From an uncultured Bacteroidales bacterium (GTDB taxonomy: Bacteria; Bacteroidota; Bacteroidia; Bacteroidales; Bacteroidaceae): a DNA stretch of 54,509 nucleotides. A program made the position numbers and the translations under genes. Each line of letters starts with the position of its first letter. Within the stretch, counting starts at the first letter, position 1. The stretch is from assembly GCA_902779535.1 (NCBI GenBank), contig CACZBX010000022.1:1-54509 (forward strand), read 5' to 3'. Below, in pieces: positions 1-6,418 of this stretch. The notes under the pieces were generated by a model. That model saw only the letters and a program-made list of their open reading frames with translations. It was not told the origin of the DNA and did no database searches.

Positions 1-42
1 ACCAAAAAAGAAACCGAACCAAAGAAAAAAGTCACCGGCTGA
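1..42 (+). CDS. C-terminal tail of a gene cut by the window edge
   Basis: Frame 1 is open from the first base and reads TKKETEPKKKVTG before a TGA at 40-42. The lysine/glutamate-rich tail resembles the basic C-termini of nucleic-acid-binding proteins, but thirteen residues cannot identify a family. It may equally be noncoding. Confidence 0.3.
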   Translation, partial: TKKETEPKKKVTG

Positions 43-200
43 TCGCAAAAAAGCTAAAAATCGAAGCATGTTTTCCTAAACTCGCCAAACGCCCTCGCTT
101 CGCTCGCTTGAACGAGGCTCGTTCTTCACGGAAAACACCTTCAATTTTCTTCACGCTTTTTTGCTAAAGGCCGGAAGAATATTAACAAAAACAACACTTG

Positions 201-326
201 TCCCTGTGGATTTTCGAATCCTTTGTCCCTGTGGATTTGCAATCCACAGGGGGATTAACAGTGGGTCTGCGACCCTTGCGGATTGGAAATCCGCAAGGGT
301 TAACTCGGGGATTACAAATCCCCGAG
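201..326. repeat. Palindrome cluster, copy A (four different hairpins)
   Basis: Four consecutive inverted repeats, each with a 3-base centre: 227-251 (11-bp arms around TGC), 263-275 (GGGTC TGC GACCC), 273-299 (12-bp arms around GGA) and 304-326 (10-bp arms around ACA). A half-copy of the first lies just upstream at 202-220. All arms are perfect. The same four recur in the same order at 656-756. The form resembles the REP-like hairpins associated with IS200-type RAYT transposases, though no transposase is present here. Confidence 0.8.
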
Positions 327-512
327 GACAAAAGGACAAAAGGCCCTCATTCAAAACTCGATGTTTGTATTCAAAAACTGCATGTTTTTGCACAAAAAGT
401 CGACAATGGTGTGTCAAAACTCGATAAATGAAGAATAACACACGATAAATACTACCGCTAACGATAACTTTCGTTCCTGTTATTTTGTATTTCTTCCTAT
501 GAACTCGAGCCT

Positions 513-600
513 TGTGAAGGTATTACCTTCACATTTACACAATTATTAACATTTAAGTGTTTGATTCATAGTACCTTCGATTTTGTGAAGGTGTGAAGGT
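513..600. repeat. GTGAAGGT inverted and direct repeats
   Basis: A perfect palindrome with 10-bp arms (TGTGAAGGTA, one-base centre) lies at 513-533. A second, looser hairpin (ACCTTC ... GAAGGT) lies at 573-592, and GTGAAGGT is repeated directly up to 600. It could be an operator or a transcript hairpin; no adjacent gene tells which. Confidence 0.55.
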
Positions 601-655
601 ATGTTTTGCTTATGAGCGTTATGTGTTCATTTTTGTAGGGCCTAGCTTGTCTTGT

Positions 656-775
656 CCCTGTGGATCTCCAAATCCACAGGGCGGTTTACAGCGGGTCTGC
701 GACCCGCGCGGATTGAAAATCCGCAGTTATTGGCTCGGGGATTGCAAATCCCCGAGGACATGAAATCCCCGAGGA
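656..775. repeat. Palindrome cluster, copy B
   Basis: Second copy of the ordered cluster: 656-681 (arms as in the first hairpin of copy A, longer centre), 691-707 (GCGGGTC TGC GACCCGC), 708-724 (GCGGATT GAA AATCCGC) and 734-756 (identical arms to the fourth hairpin of copy A), then an extra half-repeat at about 763-775. Where the arms differ from copy A the changes are paired, so the stem is kept while the sequence drifts. Confidence 0.8.
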
Positions 776-846
776 TGTAAAAACGTAAGTACGTAAAACT
801 CCGATGTTGTAACGATTCCTAACAATGAGAACGTTTACGTTATTTT

Positions 847-877
847 TTTGAAGAATGGATATTTTCCTTTATCTTTG
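847..877 (+). promoter_or_regulatory. Bacteroides-type promoter of bcp-sodB
   Basis: TTTG at 847-850 and TATCTTTG at 870-877 with a 19-base spacer match the Bacteroidetes -33/-7 consensus. Transcription would begin near 884. This rules out the upstream in-frame ATG at 855 as the bcp start. Confidence 0.75.
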
Positions 878-890
878 GGAAAGATTAAAA

Positions 891-1349
891 ATGAAGCATA
901 TGAAAGTAGGTGATAAGGCTCCCGAAATTTTGGGAAAGAATGAAAAAGGAGAGGAAATCAGATTGAGTGATTTCGCAGGTAGAAAACTGGTGTTGTACTT
1001 TTATCCGAAAGACAATACATCGGGCTGTACGTCGGAGGCTTGCAGCTTGCGCGACAACTATGCGGAGTTGCGGAAGCAAGGTTATGCTGTGGTAGGAGTG
1101 AGCGCTGACAGCGAGCAGTCGCACCAAAAATTCATCTCGAAGTATGAGTTGCCGTTTCCGCTGATTGCCGATACGGACAAGTCGTTGATGCAGCAGTTTG
1201 GCGTATTGGGTGAGAAGAAAATGTATGGGCGCAGTTATATCGGTATTCTCCGTACAACCTTCATTATTAACGAGGAAGGTGTTATCGAGCGGATTATTAC
1301 TCCGAAGGAGATTAAGACAAAGGAACATGCTAATCAAATATTAAAATAA
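891..1349 (+). CDS. bcp: Thioredoxin-dependent peroxiredoxin (Bcp/PrxQ family)
   Basis: Reduces hydrogen peroxide and organic hydroperoxides in the cytoplasm using thioredoxin. The protein of about 152 aa has the AhpC/TSA fold: the PKDNTSGCTSEACSLRD motif contains the peroxidatic Cys and, five residues on, the second Cys typical of atypical 2-Cys Bcp enzymes. The C-terminal part (TTFIINEEGVIERI) is also standard. The start is placed at 891 because the promoter -7 box at 870-877 lies downstream of the longer frame's ATG at 855; ATG 900 (MKVGDKAPEI) is an alternative and gives the usual family N-terminus. sodB follows after 5 bases, so the two oxidative-stress genes are probably co-transcribed. 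Confidence 0.93.
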   Translation: MKHMKVGDKAPEILGKNEKGEEIRLSDFAGRKLVLYFYPKDNTSGCTSEACSLRDNYAELRKQGYAVVGVSADSEQSHQKFISKYELPFPLIADTDKSLMQQFGVLGEKKMYGRSYIGILRTTFIINEEGVIERIITPKEIKTKEHANQILK

Positions 1350-1354
1350 ACACC

Positions 1355-1957
1355 ATGAAGACACTACCAGTTAACGGAAAATTTGAATGGATGAAGTTGC
1401 CTTATCCGGCAGAAGGTTTGGAACCGGTGATCAGTGCCCAGACACTCAGTTTTCATCATGGCAAACACTTGCAGGCATATGTGAACAACTTGAATGCTGT
1501 GCTTCCGGGGAGTCCGTTCGAAGGCCTTTCCCTGGAAGATATTGTGCAGAAGAGTGAAGGAGGCGTTTTCAACAATGCCGGACAGATACTGAACCATAAC
1601 CTTTATTTTGCTCAGTTTACGGCAGAGCGAAAGGAAGATAACCGTCCTACGGGTAAGTTAGCAAAGGCTATTGAGACTCAATTTGGTAGTTTCGAGGCAT
1701 TTAAAGAAGAGTTTGTGAAGAAAGGGGTAGGGTTGTTCGGTTCCGGCTGGGTTTGGCTCTCAGCGGATGAAGATGGTCAGTTGGTCATCACCCAGGAAGG
1801 GAATGCGGGTAATCCGTTGCGTCGGGGATTAAATCCTCTGTTGACTTTCGATGTATGGGAACATGCGTATTATCTGGATTATCAGAATCGAAGAGCAGAT
1901 CATCTGAATGCTTTATGGACAATTATTGATTGGGGAGTGATAGAAGAAAGATATTAG
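1355..1957 (+). CDS. sodB: Superoxide dismutase (Fe/Mn family)
   Basis: Dismutates superoxide to peroxide and oxygen, feeding substrate to the peroxiredoxin encoded just upstream. The 200-aa protein has both SOD domains. Metal ligands are visible as His34 (FHHGKH), His81 (ILNHNLYF), Asp166 and His170 (DVWEHAYY). The family signature WEHAYYLDYQNRR is intact. Length is normal and there is no signal peptide, so it is cytoplasmic. Bacteroidales enzymes of this type often work with either iron or manganese; metal preference cannot be read here. Its stop codon overlaps the position where the ancestral, convergent HAD gene appears to have ended (see repeat 1982-2043). Confidence 0.96.
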   Translation: MKTLPVNGKFEWMKLPYPAEGLEPVISAQTLSFHHGKHLQAYVNNLNAVLPGSPFEGLSLEDIVQKSEGGVFNNAGQILNHNLYFAQFTAERKEDNRPTGKLAKAIETQFGSFEAFKEEFVKKGVGLFGSGWVWLSADEDGQLVITQEGNAGNPLRRGLNPLLTFDVWEHAYYLDYQNRRADHLNALWTIIDWGVIEERY

Positions 1958-1981
1958 TACATTTCTTTCATTATCCAATAG

Positions 1982-2043
1982 ATTAAGTCCGCCACCCCGT
2001 CGTCGTCATTGCTTCGTGTGATGTCGTCGGCGTGTTGGCGGAC
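1982..2043. repeat. 62-bp direct repeat, left copy: orphan 3' fragment of the HAD gene
   Basis: Identical over 62 bases to 4029-4090, which codes for the C-terminal part of the HAD phosphatase (VRQHADDITRS...GVADLI, minus strand). Here there is no upstream gene body. Reading on leftwards in the same frame, the fragment continues as YWIMKEMY and stops at 1954-1956, overlapping the sodB stop. That is the expected layout if this side keeps the original gene end. The repeat also has 8-bp inverted ends (GTCCGCCA/TGGCGGAC), so it could form a hairpin. Confidence 0.9.
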
Positions 2044-2162
2044 TAAATGTTAAAATAATGTTAAAGTTGGTCTGCTAAAGCAGTATTTTCAGTAGTTCCC
2101 GCTTTATCTATATGATGGAATTTTATTTTTATTTAATTCTAAATGTATATTTAGGAGGGTTT

Positions 2163-2442
2163 ATGAAAAAATTATTATTGATGATGTTAGGTGTTCTCGC
2201 TTTAGGCGCATGTACGAATGAGCGGGGACCAGTTCTTTCCATAACAGATAATGTGTTGGAACGGTATAAGGGGTTGAAGGTATATGTTGTGGATACCTAT
2301 ACTTAGTCGCCGTTATTACATGACTTGGGGGTGGGGAGACTCTAATGATGGGTATTATAGTTATGGGAGTACATATGTTAACCCTTATTATAACTACTCA
2401 TTTACATATGAAAGGAAAAACATAATAAATATAAAACATTAG
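2163..2442 (+). pseudogene. Small lipoprotein gene, probably frameshifted
   Basis: ATG 2163 follows a good ribosome binding site (AGGAGGG) and gives a lipoprotein signal peptide with lipobox LGAC, then about 27 further residues before a TAG at 2304-2306. In the +1 frame the sequence stays open from about 2278 to a stop at 2440-2442 and encodes a Tyr/Gly/Asn-rich stretch (YYNYSFTYE). A single-base indel between 2278 and 2306 would join the two into a protein of about 92 aa. The short 47-aa product may instead be real. Family not recognised. Confidence 0.45.
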
Positions 2443-2448
2443 GGAAAT

Positions 2449-3213
2449 ATGAGAAATATAATATTAACATTTATGAGCCTTTTCTTCGTTGCTTGCTCGA
2501 ATGAAGAGAACGGATTGTATGGTGATGCTCTAACTAGAGGTGAAACGATAGAATCGCAATATCAAGAAACAGTACAATATTATGTCGGCTTATTGGAGAC
2601 AAATGGGGTTAATACAGAAAATAAGTTTGAAAAGGATTTGTTGTATGGGACATGGGAATGTGTTGATGAAACTGCCGAAATATATGAAGATGGGAAAAAA
2701 GTAAATAAAAAAGTTTATTTTATTGATGTAAAAGAAACTCCAGTAGATGATGTGGAAAAGTATAATTCTGACTTTCTAGTTCTTAGTTCAAAGGATGGAC
2801 TTCATCAATTGGCAATTAGTGATTCGATAAATATTTTCAATATTGAAGGTGGAATAATAAATGGTTATAAAAATAGATGGATATATTCGCATAATCATTT
2901 CTTATCGATAAATTGCTCTGGTACTAGAGAAGAAATAAGAAAGAATTATATTGAAATGATGCCTTGGCTGTTAAATGATGATTTGTTTAAAAAAGTTACG
3001 TCATATCTACCTTTAGGCCTATGGGGTGAAATAATTGAATTATCTCCAGAAAGAATGCTTCTAAAAAAAGTCGCTTCTATATATACAAAAGAGCCTACAA
3101 TATACAACTCTTATCCTTTCACTTATATAGAACAGGGGATGCAAAAATTATCAGGGGACAAGTCTGGAATTCAAGCATTTTCAGTTTTGGAATATAAACG
3201 AATACAGAAATAA
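2449..3213 (+). CDS. Hypothetical lipoprotein, tandem paralogue 1
   Basis: 254 aa, family not recognised. The N-terminus has a lipoprotein signal with lipobox FVAC (Cys16), so the protein should be anchored to a membrane facing the periplasm or cell surface. Residues after the linker (LTRGETIESQYQETVQYY) are almost identical to those of the next gene, and both proteins end in a similar LEYKR/LEYRK motif, so the two arose by duplication. The middle part has tryptophan-rich segments (YGTWECVD, WIYSHNHFLSI) that may form a beta-rich domain. Codon use is strongly AT-biased compared with sodB or mgtC, fitting a recently acquired island. Confidence 0.75.
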   Translation: MRNIILTFMSLFFVACSNEENGLYGDALTRGETIESQYQETVQYYVGLLETNGVNTENKFEKDLLYGTWECVDETAEIYEDGKKVNKKVYFIDVKETPVDDVEKYNSDFLVLSSKDGLHQLAISDSINIFNIEGGIINGYKNRWIYSHNHFLSINCSGTREEIRKNYIEMMPWLLNDDLFKKVTSYLPLGLWGEIIELSPERMLLKKVASIYTKEPTIYNSYPFTYIEQGMQKLSGDKSGIQAFSVLEYKRIQK

Positions 3214-3273
3214 CAGGAGTTGGAACCTTTATTTATGAAAATATGTGATTTTAAACATTAAAGATATTCGATT

Positions 3274-3997
3274 ATGAAAAAAACATTATTTGTATTATGC
3301 ACAGCACTGTGCTTCCCTTTCTTTTCGTGCAGCAATGATGATGCCACGGACGATGAACTTCTGACCAGGGGGTGAAATCATCGAGTCGCAGTATCAGGAA
3401 ACATTACAATATTATGTTGGCTTATTGGAAGCAAATGGATTCAAATCTGAGAATAAATATGAAAGCCGGGCACTTATGACTGCAGAGGACGAGCATTGGG
3501 AAGCAGTCAGTGTAACGGCTGAGAAATATGTTGATGGGAAGAAAGTCGAAGGTGATTGGAACGGATTATTGGAAGATAATACAATTGCAAATCCCATGCT
3601 CGATTATTATCAAATCAAGATCTCCAGTGATAAATCTTTTATCATTACCCATAAAGATTGGGAATTTAAAGATACATACAAAACGCAGTGGTCGTATGTC
3701 CATAATATGCTCCTCACCATAGCTTATGCATGGACTCTTGAGGAATGGACTAATTTCTATCAAAGAAACTTTTCATGGCTATTTAATAACAAGGACTATG
3801 CTTTCCATTGGAACTATTATCCAACTGATTTTTATGAGGTTGTGGAGGCTTCTTCAGACAGACTTGTTCTCAAAGTTCAGACGTTTGTGAATCCTCCAGT
3901 AGATGGAGGTCTTTCAAAACTATCCGATGCATACTGGTTTAATCAGAAAGGGACATATTATTTCTGCCTTTTGGAATATCGAAAAGTAAAAGATTAA
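3274..3997 (+). pseudogene. Hypothetical lipoprotein, paralogue 2, frameshifted at a G5 run
   Basis: ATG 3274 starts a lipoprotein signal (lipobox FFSC). The frame reads to LLTRG and meets TGA at 3373-3375. Removing one G from the GGGGG run at 3368-3372 restores GEIIESQYQETLQYYVGLLE, nearly identical to paralogue 1, and the frame then stays open to 3997 (about 240 aa in all). So the gene is interrupted by a single-base insertion in a homopolymer. This could be a true pseudogene, slipped-strand phase variation, or a sequencing error. Function unknown. Confidence 0.8.
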
Positions 3998-4015
3998 AAT
4001 AGGTATAATTCCTTT

Positions 4016-4816
4016 TTACAATCTTAATATTAAGTCCGCCACCCCGTCGTCGTCATTGCTTCGTGTGATGTCGTCGGCGTGTTGGCGGACGATTTCTGGT
4101 GCATTTGCCATGGCTACGCCGAGTCCCGCAAAGCGGATCATGGAGATGTCATTGTAACTATCGCCTACAGCAATTAATTCTTCACGCTTATGGCCCGTAT
4201 AATCCAGAAGGTAGGACAGGGCAGAGGCCTTGTCGACATCTTTGTCGACAATCTCTAGGAAATAAGGCTCGGATCGGCAGATATTCAATTTCTCCTTCAG
4301 CTCCTGTTGCATGGCTTGTTCCAACTGTACCAAGCGTTCCGGCTCGCCCACAATCAGACATTTCATGACGGGAAAGTCGATTGCCTCGACAAAATGTTCT
4401 ACTTTCTTTAGTGTCAATAGGTTAATGCAGGCTTGCCGTTGGATAAACGGATCGTCGGGATGTTCTGTGATCGCTATGTTGTGGTTGAAAGTCTCGATGG
4501 CAAAATGGTGCTCGTGCGCATAACGATTGATGATGGGAAGGAGTGATGGGTCGATGGCACGCTGGAAAATCATTTTCTTGGCCTGACAATCGTAAATCTC
4601 AGCCCCGTTGTAGGAGAGGAGAAAGCCGCCATAGCGAGATAGTTGGAGGCTTTGGGCATAGGGAAGTACTCCGTATGTCGGTCGGCCTGAAGCAAGGACG
4701 ACTCGCAGCCCTTGCTCTTGCGCATCCAGCAAAGTCTGTAACGTTCGCGGAGTAATCTCTTTCTTCTGGTTCAAGAGCGTTCCATCCAGGTCGGTTGCCA
4801 GCAACTTGTATTTCAT
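4016..4816 (-). CDS. HAD-superfamily phosphatase, Cof/YidA type (class IIB)
   Basis: A soluble phosphatase for sugar phosphates or flavin nucleotides; the substrate cannot be told. The start is put at MKYKLLATDLDGTLL, giving Asp9 (nucleophile) and Asp11 of motif I. Motif II is LASGRP, and motifs III/IV are the Lys of DKASAL and GDSYNDISMI. The cap domain lies between. About 266 aa, normal for the family. The last part (SNDDDGVADLI) lies within the 62-bp repeat also found at 1982-2043, and the final four residues (LRL preceded by I) lie outside it. The present C-terminus may therefore have been supplied by the inserted island, replacing an original YWIMKEMY end. Confidence 0.88.
   Translation of the reverse strand: MKYKLLATDLDGTLLNQKKEITPRTLQTLLDAQEQGLRVVLASGRPTYGVLPYAQSLQLSRYGGFLLSYNGAEIYDCQAKKMIFQRAIDPSLLPIINRYAHEHHFAIETFNHNIAITEHPDDPFIQRQACINLLTLKKVEHFVEAIDFPVMKCLIVGEPERLVQLEQAMQQELKEKLNICRSEPYFLEIVDKDVDKASALSYLLDYTGHKREELIAVGDSYNDISMIRFAGLGVAMANAPEIVRQHADDITRSNDDDGVADLILRL
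4029..4090. repeat. 62-bp direct repeat, right copy (inside the HAD gene)
   Basis: Base-for-base the same as 1982-2043 and in the same orientation. It codes for the last conserved motif of the HAD protein on the minus strand. Perfect identity, against AT-rich unrelated flanks on the island side, implies recent origin of the duplication or ongoing homologous exchange. Confidence 0.92.
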
Positions 4817-4865
4817 CTTTTCTGTTTTTTCTTTGCGAAGATACACAATATTTGTTTCTTTTGGG

Positions 4866-4873
4866 TAAATTTG
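4866..4873 (+). promoter_or_regulatory. -7 box upstream of the mgtC-like gene
   Basis: TAAATTTG matches the Bacteroidetes TAnnTTTG -7 element. No good -33 TTTG is found at the usual distance. Its position means that the ATG at 4895, not the upstream start at 4871, begins the protein. Confidence 0.45.
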
Positions 4874-4894
4874 TACAATAATGATTCAAAGAGT

Positions 4895-5560
4895 ATGACT
4901 GGAGAGTTTATATTGAGATTGTTAGTGGCTGCCATCTTAGGCAGTCTTATTGGTCTGGATCGTGAGTACCGTGCCAAGGAAGCAGGCTACAGGACCCATC
5001 TTTTGGTATCGTTGGGTAGTGCATTGATGATGATTGTATCGCAGTATGGCTTTACCGAAGCCATCGAAGAGGTCGGTATTGCCCGTTTCGACCCAGCTCG
5101 TGTTGCTGCTCAGGTGGTCACAGGCATCGGTTTTATCGGTGCAGGAACGATTATCCTACAGCGTCAGGTCGTGCGAGGCTTGACAACGGCGGCTGGCATC
5201 TGGGCCACGGCCGGCATTGGCTTGGCTGTCGGAGCCGGCATGTATGTCATGGGAATTGCTACAACCGTTCTTACATTGATAGGACTGGAATTACTCCCTT
5301 ACCTGATGAAGAATGTCAGCATGAAGAGCTCGTTGGTCGAGTTTCAGACCCATAAGAAAGAGACCCTTCATAAGCTGTCGAAGCTGTTCAATACCAAGAA
5401 CTTCAAGGTTATATCCTATCAGATGGAAGAGCAGCAGAAGGATGGGGAAGTGGTGTATGTAGTCAGCATGCTGATTAAGTCGACGAAGAGTGCGACGGAG
5501 GGTGGCATCATGGCTCTTTTCAATCCCTATGATGATGTCATTGTCACCCGAATTGAATAG
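4895..5560 (+). CDS. MgtC/SapB-family inner-membrane protein
   Basis: About 221 aa. Four to five hydrophobic helices occupy roughly the first 145 residues and carry the family motifs GSLIGLDREYR, AGYRTHLL and GIGFIGAGTII. A cytoplasmic C-terminal domain of about 75 residues follows, similar to the ACT-like tail of longer MgtC proteins. Relatives help cells cope with low magnesium or regulate ATP synthase and membrane potential; the role here is not known. Convergent with nothing; it is divergent from the HAD gene and followed by map. Start chosen from the -7 box at 4866-4873. Confidence 0.85.
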   Translation: MTGEFILRLLVAAILGSLIGLDREYRAKEAGYRTHLLVSLGSALMMIVSQYGFTEAIEEVGIARFDPARVAAQVVTGIGFIGAGTIILQRQVVRGLTTAAGIWATAGIGLAVGAGMYVMGIATTVLTLIGLELLPYLMKNVSMKSSLVEFQTHKKETLHKLSKLFNTKNFKVISYQMEEQQKDGEVVYVVSMLIKSTKSATEGGIMALFNPYDDVIVTRIE

Positions 5561-5598
5561 TTTTTGCTTTTGAAGGACAATAAGTGGATTATTTGGAT

Positions 5599-5606
5599 TA
5601 TCTTTG
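5599..5606 (+). promoter_or_regulatory. -7 box of the map-tsaD-pncC unit
   Basis: TATCTTTG, a full match to the Bacteroidetes -7 element. The nearest TTTG (5569-5572) is 26 bases upstream, longer than ideal. The box lies inside the longer open frame beginning at GTG 5584, so translation most likely begins at ATG 5626. Confidence 0.5.
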
Positions 5607-5625
5607 CACGGCTAATTACGAAAAG

Positions 5626-6417
5626 ATGAGAAAAAGAAATAACTGGGTTGTACCCAAAGGTGCAGAATACACCGAGTTGGATAAGAAAGTTCTGTCCTAT
5701 CAAGACAAAGGTTTCTTGGTTCCTTCCAGAAACCTGATTCGTACTCCGGAAGAGATAGAGGGTATTCGTCGTAGCGGAATCGTGAACACAGGCGTGTTGG
5801 ACTTGGTCGCACAAGAAATCCATGCCGGCATGACGACATTGGAGATTGACCAATTGGTATACGACTATACCACCTCCCATGGTGCAATTCCTGCCACCTT
5901 GGGGTACGAAGGATTCCCAAAGAGTTGTTGTACCTCCATCAACGAGGTCGTTTGTCATGGTATCCCCAATGAATTTGAGGTGCTCCACGAAGGTGATATC
6001 ATCAATGTGGACTGTACAACCATCCTTGATGGCTTTTATGCCGACGCTTCCCGTATGTTTGTCATCGGCAAGACCACCCCAAAGAAGCAGAAGCTGGTGG
6101 ACGTGGCCAAGGAGTGTCTGGAGATCGGAATGGAGGCTGCAAAGCCATTCAGCTTTGTGGGAGATATCGGCAATGCTATCCAAAAACATGCGCACAAGAA
6201 CGGCTTCTCCGTCGTGCGCGACTTGTGTGGGCATGGGGTAGGACTGAAGTTCCACGAGGAGCCTGACGTCGTTCATTACGGTAAGAAGAGGACCGGCATG
6301 CTGTTCGTTGACGAAGAAGATGGTTGGACGGTTGTGACCGAGGATGAATTACCTTCTGCACAGTGGGAGCATACCTTTGTCATGACAGAACATGGATTGG
6401 ATATCCTGACTTACTAA
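5626..6417 (+). CDS. map: Type I methionine aminopeptidase homologue lacking an active-site segment
   Basis: Homologous to the enzyme that removes N-terminal Met from nascent proteins. 263 aa with an N-terminal extension of about 45 residues before the pita-bread fold. Four of the five metal ligands are present: Asp129 (INVD), Asp140 (YADAS), His203 (GHGVG) and Glu248 (SAQWEHT). The stretch between HEEPDVVHYG and DGWTVVTED is only about 11 residues (GM at 6295-6300 runs straight into FVDEED), whereas the family has about 20 more here, including the PGM-FTIEPMIN segment that supplies the fourth ligand Glu. The frame is kept. The product is probably inactive or altered. A second map gene in the ribosomal protein operon, usual in Bacteroidetes, would supply the essential activity. 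Confidence 0.85.
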   Translation: MRKRNNWVVPKGAEYTELDKKVLSYQDKGFLVPSRNLIRTPEEIEGIRRSGIVNTGVLDLVAQEIHAGMTTLEIDQLVYDYTTSHGAIPATLGYEGFPKSCCTSINEVVCHGIPNEFEVLHEGDIINVDCTTILDGFYADASRMFVIGKTTPKKQKLVDVAKECLEIGMEAAKPFSFVGDIGNAIQKHAHKNGFSVVRDLCGHGVGLKFHEEPDVVHYGKKRTGMLFVDEEDGWTVVTEDELPSAQWEHTFVMTEHGLDILTY

Positions 6418-6418
6418 G

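Larger units (their letters stand above)
43..846. other. Intergenic region rich in palindromes, no gene seen
   Basis: About 800 bases without a credible gene. The short open frames at 151-441 run through the palindromic clusters on both strands and have no recognisable protein or start signal. The region holds two copies of a four-palindrome cluster (201-326 and 656-775), a perfect 7-bp-arm inverted repeat at 110-124, and a GTGAAGGT-based inverted repeat group at 513-600. The promoter of the bcp-sodB unit lies at its right edge. Confidence 0.7.
2044..4028. mobile_element. AT-rich island inserted at the 3' end of the HAD gene
   Basis: About 2 kb between two perfect 62-bp direct repeats. It holds one short lipoprotein gene and a tandem pair of related lipoprotein genes, all on the plus strand and visibly more AT-rich than sodB or the HAD gene. 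No integrase, transposase or recombinase gene is present. The repeat arrangement (gene end rebuilt on one side, displaced gene end on the other) resembles site-specific integration, but a duplication by other recombination is possible. The name mobile element is therefore an inference. Confidence 0.5.

Noticed and set aside
151-441. Overlapping open frames on both strands in the first 450 bases
   Set aside because: They run straight through the palindromes, have no start signal and look like the translated repeat. Palindromes keep both strands open by symmetry.
201-775. Possible CRISPR-like array
   Set aside because: The repeated units are four different palindromes in a fixed order, not one repeat with unique spacers of equal length, and there are no cas genes.
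1982-2043. The left 62-bp repeat as a simple sodB terminator
   Set aside because: It can fold through its 8-bp inverted ends, but perfect identity to a coding segment of the HAD gene is better explained by duplication. A terminator effect is still possible as a side effect.
5527-6276. 249-aa frame antisense to mgtC end and map
   Set aside because: Shadow of map; the sense strand has clear metal-ligand motifs and operon spacing.
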